From assembly GCF_034140825.1 (NCBI RefSeq), contig NC_089035.1, positions 3,369,001 to 3,433,000 on the forward strand: 64,000 nt of DNA. Direction: 5' to 3'. The stretch comes from Oryza sativa Japonica Group. Lineage: Eukaryota; Streptophyta; Magnoliopsida; Poales; Poaceae. This document shows, piece after piece, positions 23,539 through 34,039 of this stretch. The notes below the pieces were generated by a model. The model saw only the letters and a program-made list of their open reading frames with translations. It did no database searches and had not been told where the DNA came from. Every line of letters begins with the position of its first letter. Within the stretch, counting starts at the first letter, position 1. A program made the translations under genes and the position numbers.

Positions 23539-24060
23539 TAGGGATGGCAGTCGGGCACGACAGGCACGGGTGGTGACTACCCATGCCCGTGCCCGCGAGG
23601 TAATTTATGCTCGCGAGCATGCCCGTTACTACATGACGGGAAATGAGTACTTCCCATGCCCGTCGCCCGCGGACGCCATATGCCCGCGGGCATGCCCGTT
23701 TACATGTCCAAATATCAGTTCAACCATATCCCACAAGCAAAGACAATGTCACAATTTAAAGAAAAGGTACAGTAGTACCAAGTTCAATACAAGCATTACA
23801 AGTTAATCAATCTGATGACGCTCTCTCTTGTGGCCCGATCTTCTGGTGAGGGGATAACTCTCGTTTTGATCGAGTGTGACATTTACGACGTGGCTACCAA
23901 CCAGAACAAGTCCAGGATGCCGTGCAATCGGTACACCACAAACGATGTCGTACCAACCGTGACGCGCGGTTGATGATCCCTGCAATGCAAACGAGAGAAC
24001 ACTGCAAGAACAAGATAAGATGCAATCTAAATATTGCGAATAGGTAATTAAGCACAAAGA
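23539..24060. mobile_element. hAT-like element end
   Basis: TAGGGATGGCAGTCGGGCAC is followed by repeated CCCATGCCCGT and GCGGGCATGCCCG motifs, typical of GC-rich subterminal ends of rice hAT elements. The right end is not defined. Confidence 0.45.
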
Positions 24061-24069
24061 AATAGTTGC

Positions 24070-24560
24070 GATTGAAGTGGTAGATCTAATCGACCCGGCA
24101 AATCAACACACCAACTATTGGGGGCTCTGAATCAATAGTCGCCGACTAATCGAACGAGGACTAGAGACAAGGTGAATGGCACTTGGCAAAATTCAACTAA
24201 ACAAAACCCAAAAGTTTTTGAGGATGTAGAAAGCTATTTATAGAGGAAAATAAAGCTAGGGTTAAGTGCTAATTCGTGGAGGTGGAGGGAGACACTTATG
24301 AGATGGGCCTAGTCTATTACAAGGCCCAAGGCCCAAGTTCGGTTTCAGCAACAGCACTGTCTTGTTTTGGCTATTCCCGTTTACTCGAGATGAATTTGGA
24401 TATGAGACCGGATGCGTTTGAAGGTAGCGAGATAAGCTTTCCACGAAGTCCAAGATCACCCAAATCAGAGTTGGCATGAAGGCGCTAGGTCCGTTTGAAG
24501 TCAGTACTGTCTCCGAAGGCCGAACTGGACTTGGACTTGGAATTATCATTGTAACGTGTG
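24070..24560 (-). mobile_element. Possible LTR fragment (fossil)
   Basis: On the minus strand a TATA-like CTCTATAAATAGC is followed by a leader-like stretch with CAGAGCCCCCAATAG, which looks like an LTR promoter and R region. No paired LTR, tRNA primer site or coding part is seen. Low confidence; it could equally be an ordinary promoter. Confidence 0.25.
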
Positions 24561-24651
24561 AAGTTATGAGCGTATCCGATGAAGTGATGTCCTCATCATC
24601 TATATACCAATCATGTACTATGGATAAAGCACAAAATCAAATCAAAGATCT

Positions 24652-24748
24652 ACACAGACTGAGAACCTGAAAAAAGTCATCCTATCGAACAGAACTACAC
24701 CGGACTGAGAACCTGAAAAAAGTCATCCTATCGAATAGAACTACACGG
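24652..24748. repeat. Tandem repeat, unit about 48 bp, two copies plus a decayed third
   Basis: GACTGAGAACCTGAAAAAAG and TCATCCTATCGAA recur at 24657 and 24704; a diverged third unit extends to about 24805. Confidence 0.8.
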
Positions 24749-24768
24749 AGAATCTAAAAGAATAAGAA

Positions 24769-25164
24769 TCATCCAATCGGACAGTTACACAGATTGAGAA
24801 CCCTAGAAAAAGGGAAAAAATCACACAAATGAGCGAGTTTCCCGTCGGATCCAGTTGTTCCGAGCTCGTCACCATTGCCGTCGACCGCGCTCCTGTCATA
24901 GCCTGGCCAGCCGGGCACGGCCACATTCACCACATCCCCAATTGCGCTGGCACCCCCTCCCTCTACCCCGGGGCCCCACCCTCCAGCGCTCTCCTCCTGC
25001 TCGGAAACAGAGGAGAAAGAGAGAAGGACAGCCGTCGCCGCCGTCTCTGCGCCGTAGGCTCGTAGCCCCACCATCGAGGCCGACGGGGAGAGGGGAAATG
25101 GAAGGATGGTCGTCGTACCCTCACCTCGCTGCATTGCGTCGAGCACTCGCCAACATCGTGCCAT
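24769..25164 (-). CDS. Hypothetical protein, 131 aa, weakly supported
   Basis: It is the first ATG downstream of a plausible minus-strand promoter (TATA at 25288-25296, telo-box at 25256-25275). The product is rich in Gly, Ala and Ser and has no domain I recognise. Its 3' end runs towards the 48-bp repeats. It could be a captured or decayed promoter and first exon rather than a gene. Confidence 0.25.
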   Translation of the reverse strand: MARCWRVLDAMQRGEGTTTILPFPLSPSASMVGLRAYGAETAATAVLLSFSSVSEQEESAGGWGPGVEGGGASAIGDVVNVAVPGWPGYDRSAVDGNGDELGTTGSDGKLAHLCDFFPFSRVLNLCNCPIG

Positions 25165-25255
25165 GCTAGCGAAACGGGAGGGAGAGGGGGAGCGGCGGAG
25201 GGGGAGAGGCGCCGCTGACGCCGTCGTTTTGAGAGAGAGAGGGGGGAGGGGAAAT

Positions 25256-25296
25256 GATTTTAGGGTTAGGGTTTGGGCTGCCGACTTTATATATAT
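25256..25296 (-). promoter_or_regulatory. TATA box and telo-box
   Basis: The minus strand has TATATATAA (25288-25296) followed by AAACCCTAACCCTAAAA (about 25256-25273). Telo-box motifs are common in leaders of plant ribosomal-protein and growth-related genes. Confidence 0.45.
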
Positions 25297-25469
25297 GTCC
25301 GGATCAATCGGGACTGTTGATCAGATCGAACGGTTGCGGCTTCTCCCGCGTCGGGTTGCCGTTCCCAGGTCGCCACATAATTGGGCCACCTCATGGGCCA
25401 TGTATACACTCCGCACAGATAAGTTCAAATTTGGTCCCGCAAGTTGTCCCCGAATTTGAAATTCATCCC

Positions 25470-26093
25470 TAAACCACAATGCTAGGCCAAAATCAGTTTA
25501 TTTTTCTAAGCAACTGATTTAATTATTTTTTATATTTACATAAATTTGTTTGCTACTATTTTAAGCCATTTAAAATTACTGGGAAATTACGATCAATTAT
25601 TTAATCACTCATAGATTATTTTTAGATAAATGAAACCAACAAAAAAATTATCTAGAAAGTATTAATCATATGATATTGTATTTGACCAACGTTAATATGG
25701 TTTCATGTCAAAATTCGCACATATTCCACTAAAGATTTTTTAGTGAATTTTATTTTGATACTACAAAGTGTGTTTCTTTCCCATTGCAGATGCCTTTACC
25801 TTTTTCCTTTTGTAGAGCATGGTGAAATCAGAGCTATAACTGCCCCTGTTTATGAAATTTTGTGAAAGTTGGAATATGTTCTGAATGTGTAGAAAATTTG
25901 GAATATCTCACGCATGTATTATAAAATTTGAGATACGACCTGAATCTAAATATGTATACAGTATGAGATATGTTTTGATATTTCCATGTATAAAACTTGG
26001 AGATATTTGCAAGGTATGTACAAATTCAATATTTTTGTGCACGTGTTATAAGTACACAAGTAATCTTAACCATCCATATTTGTTTGATATTCA
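25470..26093. other. AT-rich DNA, likely interior of a Helitron
   Basis: No coding feature. It leads into the Helitron-type 3' end at 26094-26123. The 5' end of that element is not identified. Confidence 0.35.
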
Positions 26094-26123
26094 CCCGGTG
26101 CAACGCACGGGCATATTTGCTAG
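26094..26123 (+). mobile_element. Helitron 3' end
   Basis: A short hairpin CCCGGTGCAACGCACGGG is followed after 8 bp by CTAG and a host T, the standard Helitron terminus. The same kind of end closes the complete Helitron at 32414-34096. Confidence 0.7.
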
Positions 26124-26687
26124 TAAATGAATATTATATTTTTAAATTAGTTTCTATTGCTACTCGGCCGCATAAAACTACACATGGGAATTATAGGAAA
26201 GGTAGAATGGTGGAAATGCCAGAGATTAGACCCTTTACTATTGGCAAAATATAGTAAGATCTGGTAAGGTTGCAAAGTTGTAAACCAAATGCATCTCAAC
26301 ACCAACAACATTTGGTATTTACCAAAATGTGTTAAAATTCAGTATTACATTGGACGCGCCTCAACAAATTATGCCTCAAAGGAAGCTCCCTTGTTTTCGG
26401 TCACGGTAAAATCCGGACCATCTCGACAGTCCAGTAGCAATACATATAAAAACCTTAATGCAGATCTATAAAGAAACTTTATCCTTAGATTTTTTTGAGG
26501 GCTATACTAACGCGAGCCAATGTAAATCAAATGGAAAAAGCATTTTCCTGGGTATTACTAGCATGCAACCATCATCTGTAAGAACGAGGTTTAAAAATGT
26601 TGAAACAACAGAGCACATCAAATCTTCGTATGTTGGGTGGTATTCTTCTCATGTTTACAAAAGACAAAATGAACACATCTATCCAGT

Positions 26688-27808
26688 TTACGCAGTCCTT
26701 TTCCTACTAGATGGAGAGGATCCATCTTGCCGCGGACGCTTCAACTTCTGTATGCATTCTCCATCATTCCTCGTATGCTTCAAAGATGGGTCGCTGACAT
26801 AGTGAAAATAATCCACGTAATACAGTGCATTCTCGTCCTGATGAGCTAGACCAACAACTTCTTGAGTCCCTCTCCACTGAATCTTGCATTTGTGAGCAAG
26901 CCTTGTACATGAATAGCCGTCACGGTCTAATTGACCTTCGGATATGAGATTCTGTCTGTTTTTGCATAGAAGAAAGCATTAAATTGGATTAGTAAACAGT
27001 TGCAACCCATACGTTATTGGATGAGAACATTTTCAACATACGATTCAATTGTAATGAACATACCTCAGTCCCTTACAGTACAACACATTAAACAGTGTTA
27101 CTGTACTAGTCTTCACATTTCCAATTTTTGAGCTTAAAAATGCACCTCTGGGGGTAACAAATGACTGTACCTCGTGTCTTGTATCAGATAGAAGTCCCTT
27201 TATACCAGTCATGTGATTGCAGCATAGAGAATCAACTACCCACAAATTTTTCTGCAAGTAAAGACAAATTATGAGAGGAAGTTACCAGGTATGGATAGAA
27301 GGGCTAGAAGCCTAGAACTAACCTCATCAATTGCCGTTGAGGACAACATCGATCTGGTTATAGCTTGTTGTTCTTCTTTTCTGCATATGATGCTTCGAAC
27401 TATATATTCATTTCTCTTTTCGTGGAGATATCCCTCGCCGATCATTTCACCTTTATTTACATCAAAGATTTTAATCCTTTTATCTCCAACATACATGAGG
27501 GTGTTAGAATCATCCAGTTCACCAAGAGATATAACTTTAAATTTGAGAGTAGAGTGGTAGAATACTGGACTCAATTTGATTTGATCATATATCACTTCAC
27601 CGGACATGTGCAGGCACACTGGGTCGCCACTAGCATCATAAACAGTATCCTGATGTTCAGTAGGAACCTCATGGAGATTTTTGAAGAGTTTATCATCATC
27701 ACACATGTGGTGGCTAGCACCAGAATCAAAATAGAAGTGGACATCTTTCTTAGTAATGCAAAAAAGGTGCCCTTGTTGGATTTTGCTTTTTGGGTCCATT
27801 GCAAAAAC
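26688..27808 (-). mobile_element. Copia-derived protease-like modules, domesticated into a host gene
   Basis: Two tandem modules related to the protease and pre-integrase part of Copia (Ty1) retrotransposons, spread over three exons of the chimeric gene. No LTRs, integrase, reverse transcriptase or RNase H lie beside them, so they are a fossil fragment rather than an element. The first module keeps the family signature; the second is divergent. They carry spliceosomal introns and an ordinary stop, which argues for long residence in a host gene. Confidence 0.65.
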
Positions 27809-30573
27809 CTAATTAAAATGAGACGGCAGAGGTTGTTCAGGCGAAAAGAAATTGAAAGGTGCATGCATTGAACATAAGAATATAAATAGAGATAAATTAT
27901 CACCTTGTTGGAATGAAAGGGATTGTTGGAGAGCACTGATTTTACATCATGTAAACTGATCAAATCTGAATAATGAGCACAAAAAGACATTTACTCAGGG
28001 CTATAGAGACCAATGTTCAGAACTAGTTTAAAATGACTCATACAATTACCTTGTGAGTAATCTGATAAAGTAGTATGTAGTGGGAGCGGACAACGTTTTC
28101 TCATATCATCATAACTCTCAAAAAAAGGAGGTTCATAGTCCAGAGGCTGACAATAGGGGGAAAAGAAGGTTGTGTTAGTTTCCAGTAACAAAGTTGTATG
28201 GAACAATTTTCTGTCAGTGCATAGAGATAGTACATCAGTGTAGCAGCTCAGAATTTCAGGATGGATCAATATATATAACTATAACTAGAATAGAGAGGAT
28301 GCAGGTACTAGCATATGGGTAGAGTACTTTTCAGTGGAAGCTACTAGTGTATGAACTAAATTATTCAGCAGTGATAGATATAAAATATTTTTCAGGTTAA
28401 TATTACTACTGGAGAAAACACCCATGGTTCACTCAATTCAGTTGAACAAAAAGGCATAATACATTTCACTTTGAAATAGCCACATAGGTCACTGGAAATA
28501 CAGAAGGGTCTCCTTATTCATGACAATTTTCTCGCACGCGCCTTTTGGTCATACTAATCTAGAAGAATTTTTTGAGGTGAAATAGTAATCTAGAAGAATA
28601 TCCTTAACCAATTATGTAAACAATACTCCCACATGCATTTTTAATATGTAAACAAGGCTTTACTTTGCTGATCAACCAGTTAGTTGGTTTTGATTGCATA
28701 TTGAAATACCAGTCGAAGCTGGGCTAGGTTGTATTATAATCCTGAGTATGGAATGAAAGATCAAGAAAGTTCAGTTCTACTGCAAAAAGGATGTTCATCT
28801 CTAGCACCTCAAGTTATGCATGTCACTTTGTTCACATTTTGCCCTATTCAAAATCTGGTTCATTTCATTCACATGTTGCCCCATTCAGGACCTGTTTCAC
28901 TGCTGTACATGTCGTGTTGTCCGAACCATGAAGTTCTAGTAGAAGTATAAGAGGCTCACCAAATTTGATTAACAAAGCTCTCAGCTGCATCGGACCTCAT
29001 TGTCCATATACTTTGAGTGGATCCCGTCAGCCGTAAGTCGATTGTAATTTCGCTGAAGTATGTGAATGATACTGCAAAAGAAATGTAAATGTGTGATAGT
29101 ATTAGCCATGTCAGCTTGATATGCTATTAGTAAGCCAAAGCCCCACTCTAGCAGAAACTTACGGCAATACTCCTCCAACAGAGGGCCCTTCTCATCATAG
29201 ATAGAGAAGATGATAGTTTTGAGGAACTTCTTTTTCAGAGCATCATAAACACCTAAGTTTGATACCAAAAGTTAATCAAATGGACAGATAAGAAATTGTT
29301 TTTTCACGCATAACCATATGCTGGACAAGCAAAGTATTTAAGGAGCTCATGCTATGTCGGGTACTTTTCACCTTTTTCTAGCCAATCAACAAGCCTTTGG
29401 GACTCGTCATCCATCGGCGTAAGCTTTTTTATCTGCATCCCTGTCATAAGAAACAAACTTATCAGTTCATTGCTACAAGTGTGACAAAAGAATAGGTATA
29501 GATTCAAATAAGATTTCAACCTGTCGGTAGAAAAGGCATATCAGAGAAGAACTCCTTAGAAAACAATCCTCTCACGTAGCATATATTGTAGAAGACTATT
29601 TTAATAAGACTCATCAAGCTGTCAGTTAGCGCATCATCATTCTCCTAAAATAAGTTTAGCAACAATAAATTAGTTTAGCAAACACAATTGTTGCATGGAC
29701 AAATCTAAATTATTAAATAGGTTGGAACCGTGAGAAAACAACCTCGAGCAGGCTAAGAAATGCAGGTGGCCAAGACAGAAAATATGCAAATACATCAACC
29801 GGCACAGCAGCTGGAGAAGAAGTTATGAACTGAAACTCCAAAGATGAAGGTTCCAGTGCGAGCACTTGGTTGGAGTTGGAGGCGATCCAGCAGATCTGTC
29901 CCTGATCGTGGGCGGCACAGCACATGCTGAGATCAAAACGAAGAACCCTAACATGCTTGGAGCGTGGAAGGATGCACCAGAGGCAATCCTCGCCGTTGAC
30001 GAAGGCGACCCAGGCGCGAGGGCGGTCGTCGTCGATGGTGACGCAGACCGCCTGGAAGTGCAGCCTACTGGGATGCGCGCGCGAGAGCACCGCGGCGCCG
30101 ATGATGCGCCGGGTTTGGCGCCACTGGTCGTCGGGCAGAGCGTCGCGCGGCGGAGGAGGGAGCAGAGCCCGGCGTCCGGATGCCGGATCGAGCACCAGTA
30201 TGCGGAGCAGGAGAATGTCGGGAAGCTCGCAGGGTAGTAGAAGGACCAGGCCGTGGTGGACATCGTGCACGGACACACCGGAGAGGTCGTCGGGAGCCAA
30301 GGGGAGGGAGAGGCGCGGGAACGAGGCGTCGCTGGGGACGAAGACGGGGGGGATCTGGGCCGACCGGATTTTCTCCGGGTGCAGGAGGTAGCCGACGAGC
30401 GGCGGTGTGCGGGGGACGGCGAGGGCCGCCGCGCGCCGCCAGCTCTTGTTGGCAAGGGCCGCGCGGACCACATCCCTCGGACACAGACACTTCAGGATGG
30501 ATCGGAGCAGGAAATCGTCCGTCAGCACGGCCGCCATCGCCGCCGCCGCCGGTGGCTCTTCGTCGCCTTCCAT
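26688..30573 (-). CDS. Chimeric F-box / HORMA / retropepsin-like protein, 10 exons
   Basis: Exons on the minus strand: 29743-30573, 29521-29644, 29372-29440, 29163-29252, 28960-29071, 28050-28246, 27904-27965, 27323-27808, 27064-27251, 26688-26955. All are GT-AG with matching phases; 808 residues. Residues 1-60 hold an F-box (LTDDFLLRSILKCLCPRDVV) and up to 277 an F-box-associated region. Residues 278 to about 450 match the HORMA domain of ASY1/PAIR2, the meiotic axis protein: YNICYVRGLF, QIKKLTPMDDESQRLVDWLE, VYDALKKKFLKT and DYEPPFF. Residues 496-808 hold two Copia-type retropepsin-like modules (first motif FDSGASHHMC) and a basic tail (KLKRPRQ, SRKR). The least certain junction is the start of exon 6. 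If expressed, it would be an SCF receptor with a HORMA peptide-binding fold; that is inference. Confidence 0.8.
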
Positions 30574-30610
30574 TGCCGAGATTTAGGGTTTTTCTTCTCT
30601 CTCTCTCTGT

Positions 30611-30765
30611 TTTTTTTTTTTGAAACTAATGGAGTGAGTGGTGGATTGGATTTCTAACGCGACTTTTTTTTTTTAAACTAATGGAGTGAGTGGTAGATTG
30701 GATTTCTAACGCGGCTTTTTTTTTTAAACTAATGGAGTGAGTGGTGGATTGGATTTCTAACGCGG
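30611..30765. repeat. Tandem repeat, unit about 52 bp, three copies, 5' of the chimeric gene
   Basis: Each unit has a T run, then AAACTAATGGAGTGAGTGG and GATTGGATTTCTAACGCG. The array starts about 40 bp upstream of the ATG at 30573 and would lie in the leader or core promoter. Confidence 0.93.
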
Positions 30766-31282
30766 CGGACCACGCCTTCCAGGCTTCCAGTTCCAGCCAA
30801 GGTGGGGACATGGTGGTGTATCGGATGAGTGGGTTGCACTTGCACTGTGATTTTTACTACATTTTATTTGTTCTTTTGTTTAACAATGTTTTTTTTAAAT
30901 GAGTCTTTACGAAAATTGATTTCGCCAATGCTCCTTTTTTTTTCTCTATGCCACGATCATCGACTCCGATGTTTTAGCGTCTCCACGCTAATGATACTGT
31001 CATCTACACCCTCGATCTCTATGGTAGATAAGTCATGGATACGATGAGAATCAGTGCTACATAAACAACCAACCTCATTGGCATCGAGCCTATGGTGCCA
31101 CAGCGGTATGAGTCTCGCTGCCAACGTAATTGGTGTCGACTGTCAAGCCTAATGACCTCGGCGCCAATGAGGCCCGAGCTGAAAAAGGATCTATTTCTAA
31201 AATAGTTTTTCTAGGCGCCGTCACAAAGGCATGCTACTGATGATTCTACCAGTCATACACGCGCGACAAGGCAAACCCACAA
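30766..31282. other. Intergenic, upstream of the chimeric gene
   Basis: No gene or repeat I can name. Confidence 0.5.
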
Positions 31283-31764
31283 GGAAAAGGTCACTTTGAC
31301 TCTCTTAAAAGTCGACCGAATCTAATTCATGCCCATTAACCAAAAAACCAGATAGAAATATAGAATAACTCCCTGAACTAATGAAACCAGTGTAATTTCA
31401 CTCCTTAGTGGTTTTGGAGTACGGTTTCGCTGATGTGGCGCTGACATGACGGTGTTGATTGGGTCTTTATCCCACATGGTATTGACGTGACGCTTATATA
31501 GCATTAAAATTAAAAATATATTTGTGGGACCCATTTATCATTCACACAAAAATATACAATGGGACCCACTGACATGTGGGGCCACATGGTCATCCTCTCT
31601 CTCCAACCCTTCTTCCCCTTCCTCTCTCCTTATCTCTCTCTTTCTCTTCCCCTTCGGCCAATGGCGAACAACGGCACAGCGCGCGTGGCAATGCTGGAGC
31701 TGCGGGTACGGGAGCGGCACAACGACGATGGAGACGGCGGCCAGGGCAACGTACGACGCCCCGG

Positions 31765-32100
31765 CGACCCAGGTGGGGACCCTGTGGCCGAGCTCGGCCA
31801 CCTTGTTCCCGCCGCGGCACACGTGGAACACGGCCATGTCGTCGAGTTGCGGGAGCAGCGTGGCGATCTCCCTGCACAGTCTCAGGTCCTTCTCCGACTG
31901 CATGTCGGCACGGTCGCGCACCACGTCGACCATCACCTTGGAGTCGCCCTCCGCCCAAATGAGGCGCCACCCGTTCTGCACCGCCAGCTCGAGCCCTCGC
32001 CTGAGCACGGTGCTGATGCTCGCGATCCCGGTCGAGTGCTTGGAAGACCCGTCGAAGTTGAGCTTCATCCACCCCTCCTCCGGCTTCCTCCAAGTCCTCG
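31765..32100 (-). pseudogene. Captured RNase H-like (RVT_3 type) gene fragment
   Basis: The minus strand reads WRKPEEGWMKLNFDGSSKHS, then RRGLELAVQNGWRLIWAEGD, DLRLCREIATLLPQLDD and CRGGNKVAELGH. This is the plant RNase H-like domain found in many grass proteins. From memory of the family, a stretch of about 30 codons that normally lies between GIAS and LRRGLELA is missing, so the domain is incomplete. The frame remains open through the terminal repeat, which adds unrelated residues. It is a captured fragment, not a full gene. Confidence 0.7.
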
Positions 32101-32954
32101 TCGACGCCGACAAGTAGGCACGCAGACGCAAGATCCGTATCCCTACGCCCCGCTGCCGACGAGGATGCAACCCAGAACGGGGTTGCGCCGCCGCAGCACA
32201 CCCAGACCAGCGCGGTGCGCGCGCAGCATCACCGATCCCCTCGCAGAAATATTCACAATTTGTTCGTGTATTTAGCCCCAAGCGGACCCACCAATAGGGC
32301 AATGTTGGGAAATGGCTAGACCTACCGGCGCCGGCGAATATCCCCTTCCCCGGACTTGTTCCTCTTGCCCATTATATCTTTTTTGTGTGAATGATAAATG
32401 GGTCCCACAAATATCCTTTCTTCCTATATATAATTGGTACCCACTAAAGATCATTTAGTGCTATAAAGCTCAAATTCTATGAAGCCATGTCATCCACTAA
32501 AAATCAACCGTTAGATCATTCGAGGGAGTTATTCTCAACCATCTGATCATCTCCAATATGCTCCTTTATGTGGCCCATTCACTCGATTAGGAGCATTGGA
32601 AATTCTTCTCAGCCCACCAGGCAATGAGGCATGGAGTCCTTCAACCTTCCCCTGCAGACGAGTGGTCACCAGGTCATGCGGAACCCTTCCAATAGTCTGC
32701 TGCGTCATCTCCGTATTAGAGGAACGGCTGCCATCTAACACGGCATACGAATCGACGACAATAGCTATTTGTACGCTGAGTAAATCGCTCATCTTTTTCA
32801 CGCTAATTAACTTTCCATCTGTTACATCTCCTTTTGCTAAACACCACGATGGGAGCTGAAGCAGCCCGCGGCGGATGCATACACACCGCTTTATTGCGAA
32901 ACCTCAGCGAACATGTCTTGCCTTCAGGAACTGACGGAGCTGCTGCTGCAGTAA

Positions 32955-33198
32955 GAGCAGGTACAATAGCAGGCTATAAGCCAACTGCAAACATATCTTA
33001 AGCAGATAAATGAGGAGAGAGAAGGGCAGCAGGCTATATATTTGTAGCCAGCTGTAGCACGGATTCCAAGACGAAGTGTGTGTATGATAGGTGGAACCAG
33101 ATATTAATAGTGTAGTATGTAACTATTGTATGAATGAGCTATTAGATTGGCTATAGATGAATTGGAGCCTGTAGTTGGCTATACTATTAAACTTGCTC
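32955..33198. mobile_element. PIF/Harbinger-type MITE inside the Helitron
   Basis: Ends GAGCAGGTACAATAG and CTATTAAACTTGCTC, with TAA duplicated at 32952-32954 and 33199-33201. Sister of 17549-17782. Confidence 0.88.
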
Positions 33199-33951
33199 TA
33201 ATGGAGAGATTGATCAATCTTTTTTCTTTATGACTTTTGCCTAATTGGTCGCAGGTGTGGTGGTTCTATGGACTGAATGCAAGCTTTATAGATTGTAGAC
33301 TCATTCTATTCAAACCACGGTACATCACTGAAATATGAATTTCTGTCTTGGAATTAATGTTTGGCTTATTTTTGTTTTTGATGGCGAAATATATGGTTGA
33401 TTTAACCTTACAGCACGCAGGAAAATATTATTGGTAGAAATGATTTTGTTTTTTCAATTCATATTCAGGGTATCACATAACTCTGGCTTCATGACATATA
33501 CAAGTCTCCAGCGGAGTGTGTTCTCGACGTATCAGCACAGTTAGTCTATCCTTACTTCTTTTTGGAAAAATCTTATTCTTTAATTGTTTGATTTGATATT
33601 CATGCTTCCAAATAACTGTCTATGAAACATGTCTATAGAAATCGAATGGATTGCAAAAATTAAGTTCCTCCGCTTTCTTTTTTTTTTTCTGTTTAGTTTA
33701 TCTTTACAATGTCAGAGGAATTTGATTATTAAAGAATGTAAGACCAGGCATGGAAATATGCGTGTATTCGGTAAAAAAACAATGATCACTAGCATCATTT
33801 TCCATTACATTACAAGATATTGTGCCTAAGATTCAGCGCTGTGGGTCTTGCTACCTGAGTGGCAGTGCACTGGACATCTGACCAACCCTACTTGAGTCTT
33901 TCTTTTTCCTTTCTATTTACTTAGTTATTTTTTTACTAAGATTTACAACTG

Positions 33952-33952
<1 letters not shown>

Positions 33953-34037
<85 letters not shown>
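33953..34037. repeat. (TA)n microsatellite near the Helitron 3' end
   Basis: About 42 TA units, beginning 45 bp downstream of an ATTTACTTAGTT stretch and ending about 56 bp before the terminal hairpin. Confidence 0.96.

Positions 34038-34039
<2 letters not shown>

Noticed and set aside
24070-24560. A full retrotransposon around the possible LTR
   Set aside because: No second LTR, primer-binding site or coding region is present; only a low-confidence fragment is listed.
29866-30657. Several plus-strand frames of 120-155 codons
   Set aside because: Antisense shadows of the F-box exon of the chimeric gene, low-complexity products.
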